A DNA stretch of 64,000 bases from Methylocystis sp. (GCA_020252485.1 JADCCX010000008.1:186001-250000); one strand, 5' to 3'. Positions 1 to 8,803 are shown, counted from the stretch's first letter. Numbers and translations: made by a program. The notes: generated from the sequence alone by a model not told the origin.

Positions 1-53
1 ACGAGCCTCGCCGCGATCGACAGCGGGACGCGGAGGCGCAGATAGCCGATCAA
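1..53 (-). CDS. sensor histidine kinase, N-terminal fragment (FeuQ-like), cut by window edge
   Basis: Only about 17 codons are inside the window. On the minus strand, just after the FeuP-like stop, a frame reads LIGYLRLRVPLSIAARL from a TTG at 53. This basic stretch leading into a hydrophobic run is what the first membrane segment of an OmpR-partner kinase looks like. A kinase is expected directly downstream of feuP. The start codon is uncertain because no ATG is present in this frame. The gene overlaps or abuts the response regulator stop at 58-60, consistent with an operon. Confidence 0.45.
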   Translation of the reverse strand, partial: MIGYLRLRVPLSIAARL

Positions 54-57
54 CGCG

Positions 58-735
58 TCACCGCGCCTTGACCGGCTCCGGCGGCGCCGCAAGATAGCCG
101 AGGCCGCGCACGGTCTGGATAATCTCGACGCCGAGCTTCTTGCGGAGGCGGCCCACGAAAACTTCGATGGTATTGCTGTCCCGGTCGAAATCCTGATCGT
201 AGAGATGCTCGACCAATTCGGTCCGCGACACCACGCGGCCCTGATGGTGCATCAGATAGGAAAGCAGCCTGTATTCGTGCGAGGTGAGCTTCACCGCGTT
301 GCCATCCACCACCACCCGGCTCGAGCGGGTATCGACAATCACCGGCCCGCAGGTCAGCTCGTTTTTTGCGTGGCCGGTGGCGCGGCGCAACAATGCCCGC
401 AGACGCGCCAGGATCTCCTCCATGTGGAAGGGTTTGGCGACATAGTCGTCGGCGCCGGCATCGAAGCCCTGCACCTTGTCGCTCCAGCGGTCTCGCGCCG
501 TCAAAATCAGCACCGGCATCTTCCTGCCGTCGGCGCGCCATTTCTCAAGCACGGTGATTCCGTCCATCTTCGGCAGGCCGATGTCGAGGATGATGCCGTC
601 ATAGGGCTCCGTATCACCCAGGAAGTGGCCGTCTTCGCCATCGAAGGCGCGATCGACGGCGTAGCCCGCGTTTTCCAATGCCGTAACGAGCTGGCGGTTG
701 AGGTCGCGATCATCCTCGATGACGAGCAGGCGCAT
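58..735 (-). CDS. feuP: OmpR/PhoB-family response regulator, FeuP-like
   Basis: Two-component response regulator of 225 aa. The receiver domain (about residues 1-115) has the acidic pocket (E7, D8, D9), phospho-acceptor D51 in ILDIGLPKMDG, and the conserved K101 in AKPF. The C-terminal winged helix (about 125-220) carries SHEYRLLSYLMHH and VFVGRLRKKLG. The stretch RTELVEHLYDQDFDRDSN is very like rhizobial FeuP, which with kinase FeuQ controls envelope functions such as cyclic glucan export in Sinorhizobium. It lies 12 bp after a small periplasmic PepSY-like protein and just before a kinase start, the feuN-feuP-feuQ order. The ortholog call rests on recalled similarity; other OmpR-family regulators of the QseB/PmrA type are the alternative. 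Confidence 0.85.
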   Translation of the reverse strand: MRLLVIEDDRDLNRQLVTALENAGYAVDRAFDGEDGHFLGDTEPYDGIILDIGLPKMDGITVLEKWRADGRKMPVLILTARDRWSDKVQGFDAGADDYVAKPFHMEEILARLRALLRRATGHAKNELTCGPVIVDTRSSRVVVDGNAVKLTSHEYRLLSYLMHHQGRVVSRTELVEHLYDQDFDRDSNTIEVFVGRLRKKLGVEIIQTVRGLGYLAAPPEPVKAR

Positions 736-747
736 GCGGACGGCGTC

Positions 748-1050
748 TCAGCGGTTATTGATCAGGTTGCCCGTCCGCGCGTCGACGGTCAACCGCATGA
801 CCCTGCCTTCGCGCCCAAGCATCGTGATCATATACACCATATTGCCATTCGTCTCGCACAACCGTGCCGAGATCAAATCGGCGTGACCCGCTCCACGGGC
901 GGAACGCACGACATCATGCAGGGCGACGAGCCCCAGCTTCTGCACATGATCGCGTGTTTCCTCCGCTGTGAAACAGGCGGTTTCTGCAGCAGCGGGTGCA
1001 ATTCCGCTGCCGCAAAGGGTCGTTACTGCAATGATTCGAGCGAATTTCAT
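748..1050 (-). CDS. small periplasmic PepSY-like protein (FeuN-like)
   Basis: A 100-aa protein with a signal peptide (MKFARIIAVTTLCGSGIAPAAA, cleavage near residue 22). The mature part ends in MRLTVDARTGNLINNR, the typical close of a PepSY-type domain. It is the first gene of the operon with the FeuP-like regulator 12 bp downstream. In rhizobia a small periplasmic protein, FeuN, upstream of feuPQ restrains the kinase; position, size and export signal fit that role here. The functional assignment is inference from context. Confidence 0.65.
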   Translation of the reverse strand: MKFARIIAVTTLCGSGIAPAAAETACFTAEETRDHVQKLGLVALHDVVRSARGAGHADLISARLCETNGNMVYMITMLGREGRVMRLTVDARTGNLINNR

Positions 1051-1098
1051 GGAGTCACAGTAGGTTGAAGGTCACTGAACTCTCCATGAACGGGTCCC

Positions 1099-1308
1099 TC
1101 AGACAGTGATGCGCCGCGTCGCCAGAACCCTGAACAGGGTCGATCCGAGGAACGACGCACCCATGACGATCTGGAGGATCACCTCGACCGCCTTCTCCTC
1201 GTCGAGGCCGCCTGTTCCGTAACCGAGGCTCGACAGGATGAGGGCCGCAAGCCCGACGAAATTGGCCCAGACAGTCCTGCTCTCGATGAAATTCTTCCAT
1301 TCGGTCAT
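1099..1308 (-). CDS. small two-helix membrane protein at the end of the GTA cluster
   Basis: A 69-aa protein beginning MTEWKNFIESRTVWANF. The ATG at 1308 is preceded by AGGAG at good spacing, so this start is preferred over longer in-frame extensions that run into the gp15 gene. Two hydrophobic segments are visible (about residues 13-27 and 40-58), separated by an acidic turn GGLDEEKAV. It follows the GTA tail-tip gene by 43 bp on the same strand. Size and topology recall small holin-like or pinholin-like proteins, which would fit release of GTA particles, but there is no diagnostic motif. Confidence 0.55.
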   Translation of the reverse strand: MTEWKNFIESRTVWANFVGLAALILSSLGYGTGGLDEEKAVEVILQIVMGASFLGSTLFRVLATRRITV

Positions 1309-1351
1309 CAACTTCTCCTTTGGTGGCCCTTTGTCATTGAAGGGACGGTGG

Positions 1352-4300
1352 TCACAGAACCGGAACAGACTCGAGGCATTCGAACCCCGCTCCGGCGCTC
1401 TCGCTGATCTGCCGGATGCGCAGGCCGAGCGTGGTTTGCGCCGCGCCGAAATCAGCGGCCTCATCGGCGGTTGGATAGAGGAGCATCGCCTGCGCGCATT
1501 CGTAGCGGCGCTTCACGGCCGCGCCGCTGAGGATCTCGACCTGGTAGCCTTCCCGCGCCTCGCCGAGCGGCACATCGGCCTGGTCCCAGTTGTCGCCGCC
1601 GCTGCGCGCCCGCCGGATCCAGCTGATCGTCACGCCTGATGGGCCGCGGACCGCCGTCGGGCGAACCGGCGAGAGCGGCAGCAGCGCCGTCAAGCCGGCG
1701 GTGGCGCGAAACGAGGCCGCCGCCGGATCGGCATGGTCGCGGCCCTCCGGCGCAACCCGGTAGATCGCCTCGCGTCCCAACCACTCGAGGCCGCTCGCGA
1801 GGTCGACGATCGACCCATCCAGAATGACCGCCCGCGATCCGGCCGGCTTCAGGGATGCGGCCAGGGGTTCGGAGCCGGCGAGGCCGCGCAACAGGCCGGA
1901 AAGACGCCAGCGGTTCTGCGCCAGCAGGTCTGCCGTCGTGAAGCCGAGGATCTCCCACCCCTGACCGGCAAGCTCGATCGCGATCATGTTGGCGCCGCCC
2001 AGCATCGCCGCCGTGCTGACCGATTGCAGCGCGCCATTGGCCAGCGTGACCTCAACGCTGCCGCCGGCATCCAGCCGCCACAGCGGCCCCGGCGGCAAGA
2101 CCGTCGCCGTCAGGCCGATGGTGGCGCGGGTCGAGACACGCTGAACCGGCTCGAAGGATGCGCCGTCGACCGAACGCCAGACCGTATAGGCCCCCGGCCA
2201 TGGATCGGCGCTGACCGCCAGCCGCTGCAGAACCGGAAGATCGCCATCCGTGAAAGCGAGATCCATCGCGACTACGGTCGGCGGCCCGCTGAGCGGCGGC
2301 GGCGGCAGTTGTTGCTGCCGGCCCGGCCGCGGCGCTCCAAGGTAGAGCGTCCGCGAGGTCGCAACCCCTTCGGCACGCCGCGTGGCGCCATCGGTGATCC
2401 GCCTGATGCGGTAGGAGAGCCCGTCGATCATGACGGTGTCGCCCGGCTCCAGGTCGAGCCGGCTCGGCGGCAATTGAAGAATGATGCTGTCGCGGGCCGT
2501 CAGCGTCTCGTTCAGCATCACTTCAGCGCGATGCAGCGCCTGTTCGCGCGAAAGGCCAGCAGCGAGCGCTGCTGTCACCTCGCGGGTCCGCAGAGCGGGC
2601 ACGCTGACCCGCACGCTGCCCTGGCGATAGGCCGCGTTGGATTCGACGAAGCCGAAGGTGAGCGCCGATGGCAATTCGCTCGCCTGCGTCCGGGCCTTGG
2701 CGGGCCGGTCCATCGCCTCCGTCACCGCGAGATCGTCCGGCAGCAGGGTCGAAGCCGCGCGTCCCGATCGCCGGATGAACCGCAAGGTCCCCGAGGAAAA
2801 CAGGGCTTCAAACGCGAAAGCCTCCGCCAGCGGCTCGATCGCCGCCCGGGCCGACATCGGCCGATCGATGACATAACCATCGACGAAACCGTCCGCATCG
2901 ATTGCGGCGGCCGGCGGGATGCCGCGATCGGCGAGAAGAGCGGCCAGAAGATCGTCGAGGGGCGCACCTTCGATACGCCCGTTCAGCCAGTGACCCGTCT
3001 CGAAGGCGCCCGCATCAGCCCAGACCTCGCCGTGGTCAGGGAAAGCGGGAAAGGGCCGCGCATCCCAGCACCAGAGATAGATGCGCGAAGGGTCCACCAT
3101 ACGCCCGCCATAGAGCGCGGCGACGGGATTGGCCGCAGCCCCGAATCCAGGTGCATCGGGGTTGAAGCGATCGAGCACGGCGCGGATCACGCATGCCTGA
3201 GCCAGATCGTCCCTCGACCCGCGCGAGAAATGGGGGATCGCGTTCTCGGAGGATTTGGGATCGGGGAAAACATTGGGCCCATTGCCGCCCCGGTCCACTG
3301 CGGGGCACCCAAGCTCGAGCAGCCAGATCGGCTTGGATCCGGGGATCCAGCCCGTCGGCGCGCCGGCTTCGATGCCGCCGCTGCGCGGATAATGCCAGTT
3401 CGACCACCAGCTGAGGATATCCTTCTGGCGGAAAACCCAGGGCTTCCCATAGCCGCCATCCGTGATGGGCGTGCGGATCTGCGCCGTGCGGGCCGCGTCG
3501 GATGCATAGTACCAGTCGTAGGCCTCGCCCGAGCCGATGCGCTCGGCGAACATCCGCCGGTCATGCGGCCCATCGTAGAGCCCGGCATCGATATGGCTGA
3601 GCCCATCTCGCCAATCCGTCATGGGCGGATACCAGTCGATGGCGACGGAATCGATATTGGGATCGGACCAGAGAGGATCGAGCGGAAAGGCCACGTCCTG
3701 ACCGCCGCTGCGGCTCTCGGCTCCATATTCGGTCCAGTCGGCGCCATAGGTGAGCTTCGTCGAGGCCCCAAGCAGAGCGCGCACTTCGGCGGCCAGCGCC
3801 TTGAGGCCCGCGACAGCCGGGTTGACGCTCGCGGTTCCGCGCACGCGGGTCAGCGCCGCGAATTCCGAGCAGAGGATCAGCGCTTCGACGCCGCCGGCTG
3901 CCTTGCCGAGCGCCGCCACATGCAGCACGAGCCTCCGCAGCGTCCACTCGGCCGGCCCGGAATAGACGACGATGTCGGGCCCAACCGTGAAATGGCCGGC
4001 TCCGCAGGTCCCGAAGAAGGCCTGGACCTGCGCATCGGCCGCGGCCGTTCCCTCGACGGAGCCGGACTTTCCGGGCGCGGGATAGCACGTGATGCGTCCG
4101 CGCCAGGGATAGGGAGGCTGCCCGGCCAGGCCAGTCGCCGGGTTTGTCAGCGCGTTGCCGGGCGGCACATCCATCATCATGAAAGGATAGAGCGTCACCT
4201 TCAGGCCCCGCGCCTTGAGGTCGCGGATCGCCCGCAGGACGGAGCCGTCGGAGGGCGTCCCGCCATAGGCCGCTTTGCCATCGACCTGCGAGACCGTTCC

Positions 4301-5272
4301 GGCCGCCGGCCGGCTGAGGCCGCTGACCGACCAGCCGAAGGGAATGGCGTCCGTCGCGCCCGGTTCGGTGAGGGGGCGAACCGTGCATGCCCCTGCCCTG
4401 AGATCGTTGCCGAACCAGGCGACCACCAGCGCCACATACTCCAGATTTGGGCACAGCGCCTGCAGCGCGTCGATCGAGGCATACCAGTTCGTGGCGTGGG
4501 TGAGCTGCGTGCGATTGGGGAGGCCGGACGATCCAATGCCTCCAAGCGTCATGACCCAGGCCGGCTCGTAGACATATTCCCCGGCGCCCGGGATGAGATT
4601 GACGGCCCGGATCCGCCGGCAGAGGCCATGGACCGGACGCACCACCTCGAAGGTGAATTGCGGCAGGCGGTTGCCGTAATCCTCGAGCGGCAACCGCTCG
4701 AACACAACATAGGCGAGCCCGCGATAGGCCGGCGCATTGGCCGCGCCCTGTTTGGCGGCGATCAGAGGGTCGGCCGGCTGATCCTCGGACCCCTGATGCA
4801 CCCGCATCGCGACATTGGTCAGATCGAGAAGCCGCCCGTCCGCCCAGACGCGGCGGACGAAGGCGATCGGTCCTTCGCACAGGCCGATCGCCACATTGGC
4901 GTAGTACCGGTAGGAAACGCTGATCGTCGCCTTCGGCTTGCTGGCGGCAGCACCCTTTCCGCCACGGGGCTTGGTCGACGAATAGACGGCTTCCTCCTCA
5001 AGCCGGGTGGCCCAGATCACCTGTCCGCCGAGCCGCGCGCGGCCGTAGAGCCGGGGGATCGGCGCCCCCTCGGTCGACGATATGCCGTCCAGATCCTTGA
5101 GGCGCGGCCCGGTCGTTATCTTGCGCCCGGAGCTGCTGAAATTGGCAAGCAGCGCCTGATCGGCGACCGTGCCGATGCTCCCTCCGATCGCTCCGCCGAT
5201 CGCGGCGCCGAGCGGACCGCCGATCAGGCCGCCGATCATCGAGCCGGCCGTCTGAAGCACCAGAGTCGCCAT
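1352..5272 (-). CDS. GTA tail-tip baseplate megatron / host specificity protein (gp15)
   Basis: A 1306-aa protein, the usual length of the GTA gp15 megatron. It opens with a glycine-rich hydrophobic N terminus (GGLIGGPLGAAIGGAIGGSI). The middle (about 350-700) carries the TIM-barrel-like glycoside hydrolase domain with motifs such as LTYGADWTEYG and IDWYPPMTDWRDG. The C-terminal part holds phage tail-fibre type domains, including YLGAPRPGRQQQL. It forms the central fibre and baseplate hub of the GTA tail and contacts the recipient surface. It lies 29 bp after the NlpC/P60 peptidase gene, the conserved GTA order. The large plus-strand open frame across the same DNA is a codon-bias shadow. Confidence 0.93.
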   Translation of the reverse strand: MATLVLQTAGSMIGGLIGGPLGAAIGGAIGGSIGTVADQALLANFSSSGRKITTGPRLKDLDGISSTEGAPIPRLYGRARLGGQVIWATRLEEEAVYSSTKPRGGKGAAASKPKATISVSYRYYANVAIGLCEGPIAFVRRVWADGRLLDLTNVAMRVHQGSEDQPADPLIAAKQGAANAPAYRGLAYVVFERLPLEDYGNRLPQFTFEVVRPVHGLCRRIRAVNLIPGAGEYVYEPAWVMTLGGIGSSGLPNRTQLTHATNWYASIDALQALCPNLEYVALVVAWFGNDLRAGACTVRPLTEPGATDAIPFGWSVSGLSRPAAGTVSQVDGKAAYGGTPSDGSVLRAIRDLKARGLKVTLYPFMMMDVPPGNALTNPATGLAGQPPYPWRGRITCYPAPGKSGSVEGTAAADAQVQAFFGTCGAGHFTVGPDIVVYSGPAEWTLRRLVLHVAALGKAAGGVEALILCSEFAALTRVRGTASVNPAVAGLKALAAEVRALLGASTKLTYGADWTEYGAESRSGGQDVAFPLDPLWSDPNIDSVAIDWYPPMTDWRDGLSHIDAGLYDGPHDRRMFAERIGSGEAYDWYYASDAARTAQIRTPITDGGYGKPWVFRQKDILSWWSNWHYPRSGGIEAGAPTGWIPGSKPIWLLELGCPAVDRGGNGPNVFPDPKSSENAIPHFSRGSRDDLAQACVIRAVLDRFNPDAPGFGAAANPVAALYGGRMVDPSRIYLWCWDARPFPAFPDHGEVWADAGAFETGHWLNGRIEGAPLDDLLAALLADRGIPPAAAIDADGFVDGYVIDRPMSARAAIEPLAEAFAFEALFSSGTLRFIRRSGRAASTLLPDDLAVTEAMDRPAKARTQASELPSALTFGFVESNAAYRQGSVRVSVPALRTREVTAALAAGLSREQALHRAEVMLNETLTARDSIILQLPPSRLDLEPGDTVMIDGLSYRIRRITDGATRRAEGVATSRTLYLGAPRPGRQQQLPPPPLSGPPTVVAMDLAFTDGDLPVLQRLAVSADPWPGAYTVWRSVDGASFEPVQRVSTRATIGLTATVLPPGPLWRLDAGGSVEVTLANGALQSVSTAAMLGGANMIAIELAGQGWEILGFTTADLLAQNRWRLSGLLRGLAGSEPLAASLKPAGSRAVILDGSIVDLASGLEWLGREAIYRVAPEGRDHADPAAASFRATAGLTALLPLSPVRPTAVRGPSGVTISWIRRARSGGDNWDQADVPLGEAREGYQVEILSGAAVKRRYECAQAMLLYPTADEAADFGAAQTTLGLRIRQISESAGAGFECLESVPVL

Positions 5273-5301
5273 GGGTCAAAGCCTTGTCAGCAGTATGGAG
5301 T

Positions 5302-5730
5302 TCAGAGGCGTTCGGGGAACCGGAACGCGCAGGCGATGTGGCGGCGCCACCAGGAGCCGATGCCGACCTCCGCCACGGCCGCGCCGTCATGGGCGTGAAC
5401 CATCGTCGTGGCGGAGGTCGCGATTCCGCAGTGCTTGGCCGGCAGGTCCGGCCGCCAGCGGAAGAGGATGACGTCGCCGGGCCCGTATTCCGCGCAGCCG
5501 ATGGGGCGCAGATGCCGGGTCGCGGCTTCGATCATGGCTTCCTGCCCCGTCGCCTCGGCCCAGTCGCCGCTATAGGGCGGCGGCGTCTCCGGTTCGGTTC
5601 CGTAGAGATCGCGCCAGACGCCGCGCAGCAGGCCGAGGCAATCGCAGCCCACGCCCTTGAGCGAGGCCTGATGCAGATAGGGTGTGCCGATCCAGTCCCT
5701 GGCGGCGGCGATGATTTCGGCAGGCGTCAT
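5302..5730 (-). CDS. GTA NlpC/P60 family cell-wall peptidase (gp14)
   Basis: A 142-aa cysteine peptidase of the NlpC/P60 fold, associated with the GTA tail tip and thought to open peptidoglycan during DNA injection. The catalytic Cys lies in VGCDCLGLLRGVW (about residue 30). The partner histidine lies in KHCGIATSATTMVHAHDG (about residues 98-115). The ATG at 5730 overlaps the stop of gp13 (ATGA), implying translational coupling, so longer frames upstream are rejected. Confidence 0.93.
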   Translation of the reverse strand: MTPAEIIAAARDWIGTPYLHQASLKGVGCDCLGLLRGVWRDLYGTEPETPPPYSGDWAEATGQEAMIEAATRHLRPIGCAEYGPGDVILFRWRPDLPAKHCGIATSATTMVHAHDGAAVAEVGIGSWWRRHIACAFRFPERL

Positions 5731-6608
5731 GGCTGGATCGCTCCGCCATCCTGCCCGGGCTCTCCCTGACGGGCGTAGCCCATAAGGTAATCGTTGCCGG
5801 GAATATGCGGAAAGCCACGAAAGTTCGCAGCATTCGCGAACCTGTCGCGGCAAGTCGGGAACCGCTTGTCGCAGCCGGCGGTCAACACCAGAGCATCGCC
5901 CGGGGCCGGGGCATGGCGCGGGGGAGCCCAGAGTGTGATCACGTCAAGGCTGCCCGCCCGCGTGTGCCCCATGATCGCCGCGGTCTCTCCATCGGAGAAC
6001 CGGGCCGTGCCCCCTGCGAATGCTCCGGGATCGAATCCGGCCGCAGCCAAGAACGAAAACGACGTCGCATCCGGCGCACTGGCGACTGAGGCCGTCAGCC
6101 GGTTGGCCGCGCTGCTGAGCGAAACGCCGCAGCGGCCATCTCCGAGCTCCGCATCGCAGATCGCGCTGTAGCGGCGGCCCTGCACCTGATCGAGGCCCTG
6201 GGCAAGGCTCCTGACTTCAGCCGTGAAGGCCTCGCCCTGCCGCCGGATCTCGCCTATCTGTCCGGCATCAAGCAGCATCCGCCGCGAGACGTCGCGCCAG
6301 TCGACCAGCCAGGTTTCAATAGTGGCGCCATCCCACAGACCCGCTTCGATATCCTTGTCGGTCAAGGCCTCCGTGGACAAAGCGCCGCTCACTTCACCGC
6401 CGCCGATAGCCATGCCGAGCAGCGCCTCCGCTTCGGAGGCCTCGAGCCCGGTAGCCGCCCGGAAAGTGACCGAGTCGAAAGTGAGGTCGCGATCATGATC
6501 GGTGAAGCCGAACCGGCTTGAATCGCTGCGGATCGCTTTCCAGCAGCGGCAGAGCGTTGTCGCGCCGGAGGCCAGTTCGGCCGCCAGCGCGGAGGGAATC
6601 GAGCGCAT
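5727..6608 (-). CDS. GTA baseplate hub protein, DUF2163 (gp13)
   Basis: A 293-aa protein of the DUF2163 / BR0599 family found in GTAs and related siphophages, a component of the baseplate hub. Family features seen are the N-terminal RFGFTDHDRDLTFDSVTFRA, an ICDAELGDGRCGV block near the middle, and the C-terminal signature CRDRFANAANFRGFPHIPG. The cysteines in these blocks may bind a metal cofactor in the GTA hub. It is coupled to gp14 by a 4-bp overlap and follows gp12 by 12 bp. Confidence 0.92.
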   Translation of the reverse strand: MRSIPSALAAELASGATTLCRCWKAIRSDSSRFGFTDHDRDLTFDSVTFRAATGLEASEAEALLGMAIGGGEVSGALSTEALTDKDIEAGLWDGATIETWLVDWRDVSRRMLLDAGQIGEIRRQGEAFTAEVRSLAQGLDQVQGRRYSAICDAELGDGRCGVSLSSAANRLTASVASAPDATSFSFLAAAGFDPGAFAGGTARFSDGETAAIMGHTRAGSLDVITLWAPPRHAPAPGDALVLTAGCDKRFPTCRDRFANAANFRGFPHIPGNDYLMGYARQGEPGQDGGAIQP

Positions 6609-6620
6609 GGATGAATACCT

Positions 6621-7262
6621 TCAGGGAATGATCTCGATCAGCGGGATCGTCGGGATCTCGCCCGCCGCGAACGAAGCCATGTCGATTTCGAGGCGGTCGG
6701 TATCGAAGCGCACCGGCACATCGAACTCGTAGCCGGCCGTGACGACGGCGCCATTCGCAGGGATTTGCCCGGCGACAAAGGTGATCACCCCCGTTGATGT
6801 GTCGATGGTGAATTGCGTTCCGGCCGACTTCGCCTGACCATTGACAGCGATCAGCACACTGCCGGCGACGGGCTTCGAAATCGTCCGCTGATAAGGTGCG
6901 AAACTTGCGCCATACGTCTTGATGAGGCTGTAGGCGGCCTGCGATCCCGTTCCGGCGCCGATCACCTGATCCGTCATCTGCGGCGCCGCTCCATTCAACG
7001 ACGACCGGAAATCGAGCCGATCCTTGAAGCGGAAGCCATGGAGGCGGCCCCGGCGCTCCTCAAAGAAGGCGACGACCTGCGAAAGCGCGGCCAGCGATTT
7101 CACGCCGGCGCCCGCATCGTAGCGCCGCCGGGCGTGGATCCAGCGGGCGTTGCGCTCCTCGCGGCCGGAGCCGAGGCTGACAATATCGGTGCGCCGCTCG
7201 GGGCCGCCCCGGCTGCGGATACCGACTTCCACCGGGAATCGTACTTCGTGAAAGGCCTGCAT
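6621..7262 (-). CDS. GTA distal tail protein, DUF2460 (gp12)
   Basis: A 213-aa protein of the DUF2460 / TIGR02217 family, the GTA distal tail component linking the tail tube to the baseplate. The N-terminal signature FHEVRFPVEVGIRSRGGPERRTDI and the motif GRLHGFRFKDRLDFRS are typical. The ATG at 7262 leaves an 18-bp gap from gp11. It sits in the standard position between the tape-measure-like gp11 and the hub protein gp13. Confidence 0.92.
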   Translation of the reverse strand: MQAFHEVRFPVEVGIRSRGGPERRTDIVSLGSGREERNARWIHARRRYDAGAGVKSLAALSQVVAFFEERRGRLHGFRFKDRLDFRSSLNGAAPQMTDQVIGAGTGSQAAYSLIKTYGASFAPYQRTISKPVAGSVLIAVNGQAKSAGTQFTIDTSTGVITFVAGQIPANGAVVTAGYEFDVPVRFDTDRLEIDMASFAAGEIPTIPLIEIIP

Positions 7263-7280
7263 GAATCAGCTCCCTGCCTG

Positions 7281-7766
7281 TCAAAGGCCGCGCTGGCCGC
7301 GCTGCACGGCGCGCGCCAGAGCCGCTGAAATCTGCGCCTCCGAGCGGCGGAAGCTTTCGGCGTCCGGCGTATTGACCGTCATGGCGATGGAGACGTTCCC
7401 GCCGCTCCCGTTGCCGGCGCCGGCCGCATCCGAGCTGCCGCCGACGCTGGCGCCGGCTTCGTCGGTGAAGCCGGCGAGCACCGCGGGTGTCGCGAGCCCG
7501 CCCGAGGCAAGACTCCCGGACAAGCCGCTTGTCAGCGTGGAGCCAAGCGTGGAGGTCAAGGCGACGCCGATGCTGCGGCCTGCCGACAGCAGGCCTGTTT
7601 CCGCCAGCCGCTGGCCAACGGATATCAGCACATCCTCCAGCTGGCGTCCCTCGGCCTGTCCGGCTTTCATGGCTGAGGTGATCGAGGCGCCGGCCTGCCT
7701 TGCAATCCTGTCAAGCCTTAGAAAGGCCTCGGCGCTGGCATTGGCGCTGGCGGTCGTGTCATCCAT
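7281..7766 (-). CDS. GTA tape-measure-like tail protein (gp11)
   Basis: A 161-aa protein rich in Ala, Gly, Ser and Thr with a low-complexity centre. This is the short tape-measure type found in GTAs, much smaller than phage tape measures and matching the short GTA tail. The C-terminal block SFRRSEAQISAALARAVQRGQRG is the recognisable part. Its ATG overlaps the stop of the small chaperone gene upstream (7759-7938). Confidence 0.85.
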   Translation of the reverse strand: MDDTTASANASAEAFLRLDRIARQAGASITSAMKAGQAEGRQLEDVLISVGQRLAETGLLSAGRSIGVALTSTLGSTLTSGLSGSLASGGLATPAVLAGFTDEAGASVGGSSDAAGAGNGSGGNVSIAMTVNTPDAESFRRSEAQISAALARAVQRGQRGL

Positions 7767-7938
7767 GGCTGTCGTCCTTTCGGTCGGGAAACCGGTCGAG
7801 GAGTTCCATCAAGGCAAAACGGTTCATCGGCGCTTGCTCGGGCGGAGCGTGGGCGCGAGCTGCGGCCGCAAGCTCCGCTGGCGTCAGCGACCAGAAATGA
7901 TCGGGAGAGAGCCGCAGGCGGCCGAGCCCGAAACGCAT
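7759..7938 (-). CDS. GTA tail assembly chaperone, small (gp10.1)
   Basis: A small protein, at least 59 aa, with the signature MRFGLGRLRLSPDHFWSLTP followed by AELAAAARAH and a charged end LLDRFPDRKDDSHG. The motif matches the TIGR02216-type GTA tail chaperone. The stop overlaps the gp11 start by 8 bp. The frame is open upstream into the end of gp10 (reading IRARDAEPQPFPWDAAMRF) without a conventional start there, so translation begins at the ATG at 7938, or at a CTG near 7989 coupled to the gp10 stop. It may also be made as a programmed-frameshift extension of gp10. Confidence 0.78.
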   Translation of the reverse strand: MRFGLGRLRLSPDHFWSLTPAELAAAARAHAPPEQAPMNRFALMELLDRFPDRKDDSHG

Positions 7939-7985
7939 CGCCGCATCCCAGGGAAAGGGTTGCGGTTCAGCATCGCGGGCCCGGA

Positions 7986-8330
7986 TCAGGCCGCCTGCGG
8001 CGGCGAAGGGCGGGAGGCTTTCCCTTCGCCAAAGGTGACAGCCAGAAGAGTCGCGGCGGCCAGCGCCGCCTGCTCCAGGGCCGAAGCGGGAATGGCGCTG
8101 GCGATGGCCTCCGCCGTCACGGGCGTGCCTTTGCCGATAAAGCCTGCTGCGAGCACCAGGCAGATGTCGCGGGCAGACATGCGGCCCTCGCCGAGTCTTC
8201 TGCCGAGCGTCAGCAACCCATCCGCGCCCAGCGCATCCTCCAGATGAGCGAGTGACCCGAGAGTCAGCCGCAAAGCATGCGTCTCGCCATCGAAGTTGAA
8301 GGGCACCTCGCCCCGATAAGGATTGGCCAT
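7986..8330 (-). CDS. GTA tail assembly chaperone-like protein (gp10)
   Basis: A 114-aa protein beginning MANPYRGEVPFNFDGETHALRLTLGSL, the N terminus typical of GTA gp10. It sits between the major tail protein gene and the small gp10.1, the place where tail chaperone pairs lie in siphophages, so it probably coats the tape measure during tail assembly. The gap to gp9 upstream is 34 bp. Confidence 0.88.
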   Translation of the reverse strand: MANPYRGEVPFNFDGETHALRLTLGSLAHLEDALGADGLLTLGRRLGEGRMSARDICLVLAAGFIGKGTPVTAEAIASAIPASALEQAALAAATLLAVTFGEGKASRPSPPQAA

Positions 8331-8364
8331 GGAAACCTCGATTCTATGCTGGGGCCGCAGGGCC

Positions 8365-8775
8365 TCAGATCGCCGTGAAGGTCAGCGCGCCAGCGCTTTC
8401 CAGGGTCATGTCGAAGGTCACTTCGCCCTGGTGCTCGCCGCGGTAATCGAGCCCGCTGATATGGAACGGCCCTTCGATCGTCCCGAAGTCGGGAATAATC
8501 ACGCGCCAGTCGCGGATCTGGCCGTCGAAAAAGGTCTGCCGCGCCAACAGATCGGTGGCGGCATCCTTGAAAACGCCGCTCCCCGTCATGGTCGCCTTCT
8601 TGACGCCGGCGCCCGCGAGCAACTCCCGCCAACGCCCAGCGCTCTCCGCATGGGTGATGTCGACCGCTTCGGCGTCGAATGAGATGCGCCGCGAACGCAA
8701 TCCGGCGATCGTGACGAAGGCGCTGGTGTCGTCGCGGACCTTCAACAGCATATCCTTGCCGCGTTGGGCTGCCAT
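8365..8775 (-). CDS. GTA major tail tube protein (gp9)
   Basis: A 136-aa protein beginning MAAQRGKDMLLKVRDD with the conserved motifs RSRRISFDAEAVDITHAESAGRWRELL (two adjoining blocks) and GEVTFDMTLESAGALTFTA. It belongs to the phage tail tube family of the GTA type and forms the hexameric rings of the tail tube. It lies 28 bp after gp8. Confidence 0.93.
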   Translation of the reverse strand: MAAQRGKDMLLKVRDDTSAFVTIAGLRSRRISFDAEAVDITHAESAGRWRELLAGAGVKKATMTGSGVFKDAATDLLARQTFFDGQIRDWRVIIPDFGTIEGPFHISGLDYRGEHQGEVTFDMTLESAGALTFTAI

Positions 8776-8803
8776 GGCATGTTCCTCTTGAATGGCCGGG
8801 GTG

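Noticed and set aside
1733-5398. Plus-strand open frame of 1221 codons opposite GTA gp15
   Set aside because: It mirrors the whole gp15 gene, is rich in Arg and Pro, and has no recognisable domain. In GC-rich DNA such antisense frames are common.
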